DNA of 64,000 nt from assembly GCF_000426605.1 (NCBI RefSeq), contig NZ_AUFR01000010.1, positions 1 through 64,000 on the forward strand. Reading direction: 5' to 3'. Positions 45,608 to 56,813 of this stretch are shown here, one piece after another. Source of the stretch: Propionibacterium acidifaciens DSM 21887 (lineage in GTDB: Bacteria > Actinomycetota > Actinomycetes > Propionibacteriales > Propionibacteriaceae). A program made the translations under genes and the position numbers. The first letter of the stretch is position 1. The number at the start of each line of letters is the position of its first letter. The notes beneath the pieces are model-generated. The model saw only the letters and a program-made list of their open reading frames with translations, did not search any database and had not been told where the DNA came from.

Positions 45608-46390
45608 TCACCAGAAGATCTGGTAGGTGAGGCCGGCGAGGACGCCGCCGAGCAGCGGGCCGACGACCGGGACCCAGGAGTAGGCCCAGTCGGAGTCGCC
45701 CTTGCCCTTGATGGGCAGGACGGCGTGGGCCAGGCGCGGCATGAGGTCACGAGCCGGGTTCAGGGCGTACCCGGTGGGCCCGCCGAGGCTGTTGCCGATG
45801 CCGACGATGACGAGCATGACGCCCAGGGGGCCGATGAGGGAGCCGGCGAGCTGCTCGACCCCGTCGGCGGTCGTGACGGTGGCGATGTTGGTGTAGCCGG
45901 ACAGGATGACCCAGATCACCAGGACGTAGGTCGCGACGGTCTCGACGAGGCAGTTCCAGCCGTAGGCGCGGATCTGCGGGGCGGTGCAGAAGGAGCCCCG
46001 CTTGAGGGCCGGCTCGCAGTCCTCGTCGTACTGCTTCTTGTAGACGAGCCAGGCGAAGACGGCGCCGACGAAGCCGCCGCACAGCTGGGCGATGATGTAG
46101 ATCGCGATGTTGCTCGCGGTGGCCGGGATGCCGGTGGCGAGGTCCTTGCCGGAGGCCGCCAGGCCGACGGTGACGGCGGGGTTGAGGTGGCCACCGGTCC
46201 GGTAGGCGCCGTAGACGCCCACCATGACCGCGATGCCCCATCCCCAGTTGATGAACTGCGGGCCTCCGCCGTGGCCGCCGGTCTTCGGGAGATTGTGGTT
46301 CGCGACGACGCCCACGCCGAGCAGCATGAGCAGTGCGGTGCCGAGGAACTCGGAGCCGAAGATGGCCGCCGAGGAGACAAGAGGAATCAT
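45608..46390 (-). CDS. glpF: aquaglyceroporin, glycerol facilitator
   Basis: This 260-aa MIP-family channel has six membrane helices and two half-helix NPA motifs: GGHLNPAV at 70-72 and ALNPARD at 211-213. The Asp directly after the second NPA-Arg is typical of glycerol facilitators rather than water-only aquaporins. ATG 46390 has AAGGAAG upstream; the longer upstream frame is not real. It precedes glpK, so glycerol enters by GlpF and is trapped by GlpK. A loop carries C125 and C135. Confidence 0.93.
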   Translation of the reverse strand: MIPLVSSAAIFGSEFLGTALLMLLGVGVVANHNLPKTGGHGGGPQFINWGWGIAVMVGVYGAYRTGGHLNPAVTVGLAASGKDLATGIPATASNIAIYIIAQLCGGFVGAVFAWLVYKKQYDEDCEPALKRGSFCTAPQIRAYGWNCLVETVATYVLVIWVILSGYTNIATVTTADGVEQLAGSLIGPLGVMLVIVGIGNSLGGPTGYALNPARDLMPRLAHAVLPIKGKGDSDWAYSWVPVVGPLLGGVLAGLTYQIFW

Positions 46391-46959
46391 GTGGCACTTC
46401 CTTGTGTCTTGTGGACGAGTACCCGCCGGCGCCGTGCCGACGGGCCGCCGGACCGCTCGCCACGCGCGAGCCCGAATTCCCACGAGCCCGTGCGCAGAGG
46501 ATGCGACCCGACCCAACCCCCTAGGGGGAAGCCGCAGAACAAGTTTTCACCTCTCGGCGCCGAATGCCAGTTCGAGAGGGGTTCTCGCAGGAAAAATGCA
46601 AGATGTGCACCGGATTATGCCGAGCGGCGCACTTCCTCCCAGGCGCCCGCCGCCCGCGCGGAGCGCCGGCGCCGAGGACGGGACGAGGCGAGCCTCCACT
46701 CACCGCGCTGCGCTCCGCCGGATCCGCCCCCCCGCCGCCGCAAGCGACGACGCCGATCGGGGGTCGGACGCCCGCCGCGACGGCCGACACGCGAACCGTC
46801 ACCGGTCCCCGGGCGGTTCCGGCCGTGAGAAGCGACTATCGTGGGCCTGAGCCGGTGGGACGGGCCGATCCGGACCGTGTCCGCCGAGCGGAGCGCCCCG
46901 GCGCCCGGCGGGAGCCGGCGGCGGGCCATGATCCCAAGCTGTTCGGAGGAGAACGAACG
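46391..46959. other. intergenic region upstream of glpF and the formate dehydrogenase operon
   Basis: There are about 570 bp with no supported gene. Features seen are a 12-bp palindrome CCCCCTAGGGGG at 46517-46528 and a 7-bp dyad CCTCTCG...CGAGAGG near 46552-46580. A less GC-rich patch at 46530-46620 suits a promoter. Divergent promoters for glpF (left) and the formate dehydrogenase genes (right) must lie here. An open forward frame upstream of 46960 is GC filler. Confidence 0.4.
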
Positions 46960-47487
46960 ATGACCGATCCGACCCGCGACGAGGTCGCCGGGATCCTCGA
47001 GCGCTGGGGCCACTCGCGCGAGCACATCCTGTCGATCCTCCAGGACGTCCAGCACGCCTGCCCCGAGCACTACGTCGGCCGGGAGGCCGCCGCGCAGGTG
47101 GCGGCCGACCTGGGGATGACGACCACCGGGATCTACGAGATCGTCACCTTCTACCACATGCTCCACCCCGAGCCCCACGGGCGGCACCACGTGGAGATCT
47201 GCGAGAGCACCCCCTGCTTCTTCCAGGGCGGACGGGCCCTCCAGGACGTCGCCGCCGAGCGGCTGGGCGTCGCCGTGGACGAGGTGAGCCCGGACGGCGC
47301 CGTCTGCCTCGAGACCGTCCCGTGCTTCGGCCGCTGCGCCAGCGCGCCGAACGTCAAGATCGACGGCAGGGTGCACCACCGGGTCTCCCCCGCCGCGCTC
47401 CGCGGGCTCGTCGACCGCCTCGTCGCCGACGGGGCCGCCGAGCGGGGCCGCGCCGACGAACAGGAGCGGGTGGGCCGCCATGTATGA
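46960..47487 (+). CDS. formate dehydrogenase NuoE-like [2Fe-2S] subunit
   Basis: This 175-aa thioredoxin-like ferredoxin subunit has four cysteine ligands, C81 and C86 (CESTPC) and C122 and C126 (CFGRC), preceded by the helical NuoE N-terminus GRE...GIYEIVTFYHML. It is the gamma-type subunit (FdsG-like) that passes electrons to the diaphorase subunit. ATG 46960 has GGAGGAG upstream. It overlaps the next gene by 8 bp. In complex I the same fold is NuoE. Here the neighbours show that it belongs to a formate dehydrogenase. Confidence 0.92.
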   Translation: MTDPTRDEVAGILERWGHSREHILSILQDVQHACPEHYVGREAAAQVAADLGMTTTGIYEIVTFYHMLHPEPHGRHHVEICESTPCFFQGGRALQDVAAERLGVAVDEVSPDGAVCLETVPCFGRCASAPNVKIDGRVHHRVSPAALRGLVDRLVADGAAERGRADEQERVGRHV

Positions 47488-48740
47488 CCGCCTGCTCGAG
47501 CACGTCGGCGACGACGAGGACCAGAAGCAGCTGTCCGTCTACCTCGGCCAGGGCGGCTACGAGGGGCTGCGCAGGGCCGTGACGATGGCCCCGGACGCGG
47601 TCATCGAGGAGATCTCCACCGCCTACGTGCGCGGCCGCGGCGGCGCCGCCTACCCCACCGGCCGCAAGTGGGGTCAGCTGGCCCGCATCGACGGCTCGCC
47701 CAAGTACATCGTCTGCAACGCCGACGAGGGCGAGCCGGGCACCTTCAAGGACCAGATCCTCCTCGAGAAGAACCCCTACTCGGTCATCGAGGGGATGACG
47801 ATCGCGGGTCGCGTCTTCGGCTCGCCCAAGGGCATCATCTACGTGCGCGGCGAGTACCCCGAGGAGTTCGGCATCCTGCGCGCCTGCCTCGAGCAGGCCC
47901 GCGAGGCCGGCCTGCTCGGGCGCGGCGTCCTGGGCATCGAGGGCTTCGACTACGACATCGACACCGTCGCGGGGGGAGGCGCCTACGTCTGCGGCGAGAA
48001 CTCGGCCATGCTCAACTCGATCGAGGGCAAACCGGGCCGCCCGCGCATCAAGCCCCCGCACCTGGCCGAAGTCGGCCTCCACGGCAAGCCGACCCTCGTC
48101 AACAACGTCGAGAGCTACGCCGACGTCACGCTCGTCCTGGCCAACGGCGGCGAGCACTACAGGGACCAGGGTTCGGAGCACGGCGGCGGCATGAAGCTCA
48201 TCTCCCTCTGCGGCCACGTCGCCCACCCGGGCGTCTACGAGGTGCCCTTCGGGCGGTACACGCTGCGCGAGCTCATCTGGGCCCCCGAGTTCGGCGGCGG
48301 CGTCGTCGGGGGCGGCTTCGGCTTCGTCCACTGCGGCGGGCACTCGGGGCCGATCGGCTTCGAGGGCTGCCTGGACGCCCCCTACGACTACGACGACGAG
48401 TGGTCCGGCGGCAAGGCGATCGGCTCGGGCGCGATCGTCGTGATGAACGAGACGGTCGACGTCGTCGACTACCTGCGCCAGGTGATGGTCTTCTTCCGCA
48501 AGGAGTCGTGCGGCAAGTGCACGCCCTGCCGCCTCGGCACGACCCGCGTCTGGGAGGTCCTCGAGCGGCTGGTCGCCGGCCGGGGCGAGCCCGACGACCT
48601 CGAGCGGCTGCGCACCACCACCGAGCAGGTCCACAAGCTGTCGGCCTGCGGCCTCGGGGAGTCCATCGACGTCCCCGTCCTCAGCGCCCTCGACGGCGCA
48701 CCCGCCGCCTTCGAGGCGGCCCTCGCGAAGGAGCCCAGCC

Positions 48741-48748
<8 letters not shown>
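47480..48748 (+). CDS. formate dehydrogenase NuoF-like diaphorase subunit
   Basis: This 422-aa NAD- and FMN-binding subunit has the NAD/FMN motif RGRGGAAYPTGRKW, NADEGEPGTFKDQ and GAYVCGENSAMLNSIEG. A [4Fe-4S] motif CGKCTPCRLG (C-x2-C-x2-C) has its fourth Cys in SACGLG. It transfers electrons from the iron-sulfur chain to NAD+, or reduces formate's partner in reverse. Unlike FdsB of about 515 aa, it has no N-terminal thioredoxin-like domain; that part is the separate upstream gene. It overlaps both neighbours by 8 bp. Confidence 0.93.
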
Positions 48749-51569
<2,821 letters not shown>

Positions 51570-51589
51570 GGGCGCGGGGAGGACGAGCC

Positions 51590-52438
51590 ATGGGCCGGGT
51601 CACCACGCGGCACCGCGTCGTGCGCCTCGACGGGCGCCACCCCGAGGGCACGACCGCCGTCGACACGCTCGCCGTCGAGGAGCCCCTCGAGATCCGTCTC
51701 GGCGCGACGAGCTACGCCACGACGATGCGCACCCCCGGCCACGACCTGGAGCTGGCGCACGGCTTCCTCTCCGCCGAGGGCGTCATCGCCGGTCCGGAGG
51801 ACGTCGTGAGCGCCCGCTACTGCACGGGCACCGTCGAGGACGAGGAGACCGGGCTGGCGCGCAACACCTACAACGTCCTGCAGATCGCCCTCGCCGACTC
51901 CGTCCCGCCGCCGAGGGCCGGCCGCACGACGGTGACCTCGTCCGCCTGCGGCATCTGCGGGACCGACGCGATCGAGGCCCTGCGGCGCGACTCCCGCTTC
52001 GACCTGCGCGCCGACCGCACCTCCGTGGCGGCGGGCACGGTCCTCGGGCTGCCCGACGAGCTCCGCCGCGCCCAACGGGCCTTCTCCAGCACCGGCGCCA
52101 CGCACGCCGCAGCGCTGTTCGGCTCCGACGGCGAGCTGCTCGTGGCCCGCGAGGACATCGGACGGCACAACGCCGTCGACAAGGTGGTCGGCTGGGCGAT
52201 GCTCTCCGGGCGCCGCCCGGCGACCGGCTGCGTGCTCATGGTCTCGGGGCGCATCGGCTTCGAACTCGCGCAGAAGTCCGTCCTGGCGGGGATCCCCGTC
52301 CTGGCGGGCATCTCGGCGCCCACCGCCCTGGCCGTGCGCACCGCCGACGAGACCGGGCTGACACTGGCCGGCTTCGTGCGAGGCGACCGGATGAGCATCT
52401 ACGCGAACTCCGAGCGGATCCTCCGGAGCAGGCACTGA
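51590..52438 (+). CDS. fdhD: FdhD sulfurtransferase for formate dehydrogenase maturation
   Basis: This 282-aa accessory protein carries the sulfur-transfer motif CGICG at C120-C123 (SSACGICGTDAIEAL). Also present are EEPLEIRL, ATTMRTPGHDLELAHGFL, EDIGRHNAVDKV and SGRIGFELAQK, all standard FdhD blocks. In E. coli it transfers sulfur from IscS to the molybdenum cofactor before insertion into FdhF. ATG 51590 has GGGGAGGA upstream. It is the last gene of the operon, which fits a dedicated maturation factor. No molybdenum cofactor biosynthesis genes lie in this window. Confidence 0.94.
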   Translation: MGRVTTRHRVVRLDGRHPEGTTAVDTLAVEEPLEIRLGATSYATTMRTPGHDLELAHGFLSAEGVIAGPEDVVSARYCTGTVEDEETGLARNTYNVLQIALADSVPPPRAGRTTVTSSACGICGTDAIEALRRDSRFDLRADRTSVAAGTVLGLPDELRRAQRAFSSTGATHAAALFGSDGELLVAREDIGRHNAVDKVVGWAMLSGRRPATGCVLMVSGRIGFELAQKSVLAGIPVLAGISAPTALAVRTADETGLTLAGFVRGDRMSIYANSERILRSRH

Positions 52439-52745
52439 GGGCATCCTCAGTCCGGCACGCCCGCCCCGTCGTCGTGACCCGGCGTCCCCGCTTGTCATCG
52501 GCTCGCTCACGGCGGACGCCGAGTTGTCCGAACCCGGCTCCGACCACTGGTCAGGGAACGGGCCGGGGCCCTAGCATGAGCACCGGGTGCCCGGACCCCG
52601 GCGCCGACGACCGCACCGATGCGGCCCGCGGCGCCGGATCCGCCCCCGGTCGGATCGTGGTCGGGATCCGGAGCGCAGGCTCCGTCCCGGCCGACCCGGT
52701 CGACCTTCCCTGCAAGCATCCGGACAGATCCAGGTGATCAGTTTC
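52439..52745. other. intergenic region before cstA
   Basis: About 307 bp lie between fdhD and cstA with no gene or clear hairpin recognised. The forward frame is open but lacks a credible start or family, so it is probably the promoter region and 5' leader of cstA. Confidence 0.35.
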
Positions 52746-55160
52746 ATGGCCGAACAGACATCAGCATCCGCGTTGCCCACCTACACGCCCGAGGAGGAGC
52801 GGCGCGTCATCCGCAACTCGAAGGGCGTACCGGTCGGCATCAGACCCGACAGCAGATGGACGCCCCGACGGATCGTCCTGTGGGTCGCCATCACCGCGCT
52901 GGGCGTGCTCGGCTGGACGATGCTCGCCGCCGTACGGGGCGAACGGGTCGACACGATCTGGTTCGTCATCACCGCGGTGTGCACCTACGTCATCGCCTAC
53001 CGCTTCTACGCGCTGTACGTCCAGCGCACGATCATGCGCCCCGACGACACGAACGCGACGCCGTCCGAGCGCATCAACAACGGCAAGGACTTCGACCCGA
53101 CGAACCGGATCGTCCTCTACGGCCACCACTTCGCCGCCATCGCCGGCGCCGGCCCGCTCGTCGGCCCCGTGCTCGCCGCGCAGATGGGCTACCTCCCGGG
53201 CACGCTGTGGATCATCGTCGGCGTCTGCCTGGCAGGGGCCATCCAGGACATGCTCGTCCTGTTCTTCTCGATGCGCCGCGGCGGCCGCTCGCTCGGCCAG
53301 ATGGCCACCGACGAGATCGGCAAGGTCGGCGGCATCGTCGCAACCGTCATCGTCTTCGTCATGCTCATGATCGTCCTGGCCGTGCTCGCCATGATCTGCG
53401 TCAACGCACTGGCCGCCTCCCCATGGGGCGTCTTCTCGGTCGGCTGCACCATCCCGATCGCCATCGCGATGGGCCTGTGGCTGCGCTTCGTCCAGCCCGG
53501 CAGGATCACCCAGGTGTCGATCGTCGGCTTCGCCATCCTCATCGGCGTCATCGTCGCGGGGCGTTGGGTCGCCGACTCGGCCTTCGGCCGGGCGCACCTG
53601 CACCTGTCCCCCACCGCCCTCGTGTGGGCGATGATCGTCTACGGCTTCTTCGCCGCGGTCCTGCCCGTGTGGATGCTGCTCACCCCGCGCGACTACCTGT
53701 CCACCTTCATGAAGGTCGGCACGATCGTCGTCCTGGCCCTCGGCATCCTCATCGTGCGCCCCATCGTCGAGATGCCCGCCGTCACCGAGTTCGCGACGAA
53801 CACGGCCGGCCCGGTCTTCGCCGGGTCGATCTTCCCGTTCCTGTTCATCACGATCGCCTGCGGCGCCCTGTCCGGCATGCACGCCATGGTCTCCTCGGGC
53901 ACGAGCCCCAAGATGATCCAGAAGGAGTCGCAGACCCGCATGATCGGCTACGGCGGCATGCTCATGGAGTCCTTCGTGGCCGTCATGGCCATGGCCGCCG
54001 CGGTGAGCCTCAACCAGGGCATCTACTTCGGCATGAACACCTCGACGGCCACCGTCGACAAGCTGGCCGGCAGCGCCGTCGTCCAGTCGGCCGGCAACCG
54101 CGAGGACATCACCGCCGAGGCCGTGCAGAACCTCGGGGTCACCGACGTCCACGGCGACCGGATCCGCGCGACCTGGGAGACCTGGGACGAGAACGGCAAC
54201 ACGATCACCGTCCACGACGGCGACGCCTACCGGGCCGTCGCCGAGGACGTCGGCGAGACCTCGATCGTCTCGCGCACCGGCGGCGCACCGACCCTGGCCG
54301 TGGGCATGGCGCACATCCTCCACCAGGTCGGCGGCGGGCGCACGATGATGGGCTTCTGGTACCACTTCGCGATCATGTTCGAGGCCCTGTTCATCCTCTC
54401 GGCGGTCGACGCGGTCACGAGGGTCGCGCGCTTCCAGCTCTCCGATGCCCTGGGCAATGCGATCCCGCGGTTCGCCGATCCCTCCTGGCGGGTCGGCGCA
54501 TGGATCACCACCGCCATCGTTGTGGCGGCCTGGGGCTCCCTGCTGCTCATGGGCGTCACGGACCCGCGCGGCGGCATCCAGACGCTCTACCCGCTGTTCG
54601 GCATCGCCAACCAGCTCATCGCCGCCGTGGCGCTGCTCGTCGTCACCGTCATGGTGGTGCGCAAGGGCTACGCCCGGTACGTGTGGATCCCGATCATCCC
54701 GCTCGTCTTCGACACGGTGGTGACCTTCGTCGCGAGCTGGCAGAAGATCTTCTCGCACGACTCGGCGCTGGGCTACTGGCAGCAGTGGCGCGATGCCCGG
54801 GCCAAGCTGGCCTCGCTCACCGACGCCGACCAGATCGCCGTCCAGCGGGCCATCGAGCGCAACACCTTCATCCAGGGCACGCTGTCGATCGTCTTCCTCG
54901 TGACGGTGGCGTTCGTCATGGCCTGCGGCATCGTCCGCGTCGTCCGGACACTGCGCACCGGCGACCCGAGCACCTCGGAGGACCCGCGCCAGGAGTCGAA
55001 CTTCTTCGCCCCCTGCACGTTCGTCCCCTCAGCGCTCGACCGCAAGTGCGCCGCCGAGTACGAGGTCGTCGGCGACCCGGCGCTCATCCCGGGCCTCAAG
55101 CAGGCCGAACGGGCCGCCCGGCTCCAGACGGCAGGGACCGGGACGGGGGACGGGACATGA
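52746..55160 (+). CDS. cstA: carbon starvation protein A (peptide/pyruvate transporter family)
   Basis: This 804-aa polytopic membrane protein of the CstA family has about 16-18 helices. A motif-rich N-terminal half carries YGHHFAAIAGAGPLVGPVLA, MGYLPGTLWIIVGV and GAIQDMLVLFFSMRRGGRSL. The later half carries GALSGMHAMVSSGTSPKMIQ. CstA proteins take up peptides, or pyruvate in the YjiY/BtsT branch, when carbon is limiting. ATG 52746 has AGGTGA upstream and gives MAEQTSASALPTY. The insert near residues 430-530 (TSTATVDKL...VHDGDAYRAV) is soluble and could be an extracellular loop. It is followed at once by its small YbdD-type partner. Confidence 0.93.
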   Translation: MAEQTSASALPTYTPEEERRVIRNSKGVPVGIRPDSRWTPRRIVLWVAITALGVLGWTMLAAVRGERVDTIWFVITAVCTYVIAYRFYALYVQRTIMRPDDTNATPSERINNGKDFDPTNRIVLYGHHFAAIAGAGPLVGPVLAAQMGYLPGTLWIIVGVCLAGAIQDMLVLFFSMRRGGRSLGQMATDEIGKVGGIVATVIVFVMLMIVLAVLAMICVNALAASPWGVFSVGCTIPIAIAMGLWLRFVQPGRITQVSIVGFAILIGVIVAGRWVADSAFGRAHLHLSPTALVWAMIVYGFFAAVLPVWMLLTPRDYLSTFMKVGTIVVLALGILIVRPIVEMPAVTEFATNTAGPVFAGSIFPFLFITIACGALSGMHAMVSSGTSPKMIQKESQTRMIGYGGMLMESFVAVMAMAAAVSLNQGIYFGMNTSTATVDKLAGSAVVQSAGNREDITAEAVQNLGVTDVHGDRIRATWETWDENGNTITVHDGDAYRAVAEDVGETSIVSRTGGAPTLAVGMAHILHQVGGGRTMMGFWYHFAIMFEALFILSAVDAVTRVARFQLSDALGNAIPRFADPSWRVGAWITTAIVVAAWGSLLLMGVTDPRGGIQTLYPLFGIANQLIAAVALLVVTVMVVRKGYARYVWIPIIPLVFDTVVTFVASWQKIFSHDSALGYWQQWRDARAKLASLTDADQIAVQRAIERNTFIQGTLSIVFLVTVAFVMACGIVRVVRTLRTGDPSTSEDPRQESNFFAPCTFVPSALDRKCAAEYEVVGDPALIPGLKQAERAARLQTAGTGTGDGT

Positions 55161-55399
55161 GCCGATCCCCCGGCGCGGCCCGTCCACCACTGCCCGGGCC
55201 CGCGGGACCCGGGCGCGTCCGGAGGCTGCTGGACCCGGCGCGGGCGCTGTGGCGCGACTTCACCGGCGAGTCGGCGTACGACAGGTACGTGCTACGGCAC
55301 CGCCTGGAGCATCCCGGGCACGAGCCGATGAGCGAGCGCCGGTTCTGGCGGGCGCGCATCGCCGTCGACGAGGGGAACGTCCAGTCGGGCTGCTGCTGA
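55157..55399 (+). CDS. YbdD/YjiX-family small protein (CstA partner)
   Basis: This 80-aa protein has the family core: FTGESAYDRYVLRHRLEHPG, then PMSERRFWRARIAVDEGNVQ and the cysteine-rich end SGCC. YbdD/YjiX proteins are encoded directly after cstA or yjiY in many bacteria and are needed for full transport activity. ATG 55157 overlaps the cstA stop (ATGA). The first 23 residues are Pro/Arg-rich and variable. Confidence 0.9.
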   Translation: MSRSPGAARPPLPGPAGPGRVRRLLDPARALWRDFTGESAYDRYVLRHRLEHPGHEPMSERRFWRARIAVDEGNVQSGCC

Positions 55400-55423
55400 G
55401 CGACCGCGGGGCGGTCCGGGCAT

Positions 55424-55462
55424 GCGGCGGGGCCGCCCCGTTCGCGCGTCCGGCCCCGCCGC
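55424..55462. terminator. hairpin between cstA operon and truB
   Basis: Perfect 12-bp arms 55424-55435 and 55451-55462 with a 15-nt loop lie in the 75-bp gap between convergent genes. It may stop transcription from both sides. Confidence 0.6.
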
Positions 55463-55474
55463 CCCGGGCGTCTG

Positions 55475-56392
55475 TCAGGGGCCGTCCCCGCCGATGAGCA
55501 CCGCCACCGGGCGGGCCCGACCCGGCCCGTCCGGGCGGTAGAGGGCGACGAGCCGCCCCTGCGGGTCGATGAGGCCGGTGGGCCCGGCGGGCACGTCGAT
55601 GGGCAGCGCGGCGCCGTGGCCGACGGCGACGCACTGGTCGGCATCGATGTCGAGCACCGGAAGGCTGATCCTGGCCGCATCGGCCATGCTCATGAGCGGC
55701 GGCGCGACGGCCTCGGGGTCGTCGGGGTCCGGCAGGGCCCAGGCGTCCTCGATGCGGTGACCGCCGATGCGGGTGCGGCGCAGGGCGGTGAGGTGGCCGC
55801 CGACCCCCAGGGCGGAGCCGAGGTCCCGGGCCAGGGCCCGCACGTAGGTGCCCGAGGAGCAGGTGACGACGACGTCGAGATCGGTCAGGCCGTCGTGGCT
55901 GCGCCGCCCGAGCACGGTGAACTCGTCGACGGTGACCGGGCGGGCGGCGAGCTCGACCCGCTCGCCGGCGCGCACCCGGGCGTGGGAGCGCCGCCCGTTC
56001 ACCTTGATGGCCGAGACGGCGCTCGGAACCTGCATGATCGGCCCGCGCAGCGCGGCGACGGCGGCCTCGACGGCCGCGTCGGCCAGGCCGGAGGCGTCGG
56101 CGCTCGTGAGGACCTCCCCGGAGGCGTCATCCGTGACGGTCGAGCGCCCCAACCGGATGGTGGCCGTGTAGGACTTGTCGTGCAGGGCCAAGCGGCCGAG
56201 CAGACGGGTGGCCCGGTTGACGCCGATGATGAGCACCCCGGTGGCCATCGGGTCGAGCGTGCCGGCATGCCCGACGCGCCGGGTCGCGTAGAGCCGCCGG
56301 CAGCGCCCCACCACCTGGTGGGAAGTGAGACCCGCCGGCTTGTCGATGACGATCAGGCCGCTGGGGCCGGTCGACGCCGCCCGGCCGCTCAC
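55475..56392 (-). CDS. truB: tRNA pseudouridine(55) synthase
   Basis: This 305-aa enzyme forms pseudouridine-55 in the T loop. The start GLIVIDKPAGLTSHQVVGR, the catalytic GHAGTLDPMATGVL with its Asp, KSYTATIRLG, and the C-terminal PUA-like tail ending in GGDGP are as in TruB. The start is GTG 56392, overlapping the rbfA stop as GTGA. It is the last gene of the infB-rbfA-truB run. Confidence 0.95.
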   Translation of the reverse strand: MSGRAASTGPSGLIVIDKPAGLTSHQVVGRCRRLYATRRVGHAGTLDPMATGVLIIGVNRATRLLGRLALHDKSYTATIRLGRSTVTDDASGEVLTSADASGLADAAVEAAVAALRGPIMQVPSAVSAIKVNGRRSHARVRAGERVELAARPVTVDEFTVLGRRSHDGLTDLDVVVTCSSGTYVRALARDLGSALGVGGHLTALRRTRIGGHRIEDAWALPDPDDPEAVAPPLMSMADAARISLPVLDIDADQCVAVGHGAALPIDVPAGPTGLIDPQGRLVALYRPDGPGRARPVAVLIGGDGP

Positions 56393-56811
56393 TCGGCCCC
56401 TCCGTCGGCCCGGTAGGGGTCGGCCTCACCGGCGAAGCTGGTGCCCCTGCGGGCCTCGAGCTCGGCGTCGGCCCGACGGACCCGGGCGAGCAGCGCCTCC
56501 ATGTCGGCGGCGGTCGCGGTGGTCGCGTCGGGCACGAAGGCCAGCGTCGGGACGAAGCGCAGCCCGAGCCGCCTGCCCACGGCCGAGCGCAGCAGGCCCT
56601 TCGCCGACTCGAGCGCCGCAGCGGTGGCGGCCAGATCCGCCTCGGCCCCCATCACCGTGTAGAAGACGGTGGCCTCGCGGGCGTCGCCCGTGAGCCGCAC
56701 GTCGGTGACGGTGACGAAGCCGAGGCGCGGGTCCTTGACGCGCGTCTGGAGCAGCTGCGCGACGATGACCTGAATCCGGTCCTCGAGCCTGGCGATGCGA
56801 GGGCTGGGCAT
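56389..56811 (-). CDS. rbfA: ribosome-binding factor A
   Basis: This 140-aa KH-fold protein assists late 30S maturation. RIARLEDRIQVIVAQLLQTRVKDPRLGFVTVTDV is the usual RbfA start, followed by ATVFYTV, ESAKGLLRSAVGRRLGLRFVPTLAF and a charged tail of about 35 residues. ATG 56811 lies 2 bp after the infB stop and is preceded by GGAGAGG inside the end of infB. It overlaps truB at its end. Confidence 0.95.
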   Translation of the reverse strand: MPSPRIARLEDRIQVIVAQLLQTRVKDPRLGFVTVTDVRLTGDAREATVFYTVMGAEADLAATAAALESAKGLLRSAVGRRLGLRFVPTLAFVPDATTATAADMEALLARVRRADAELEARRGTSFAGEADPYRADGGAE

Positions 56812-56813
56812 CC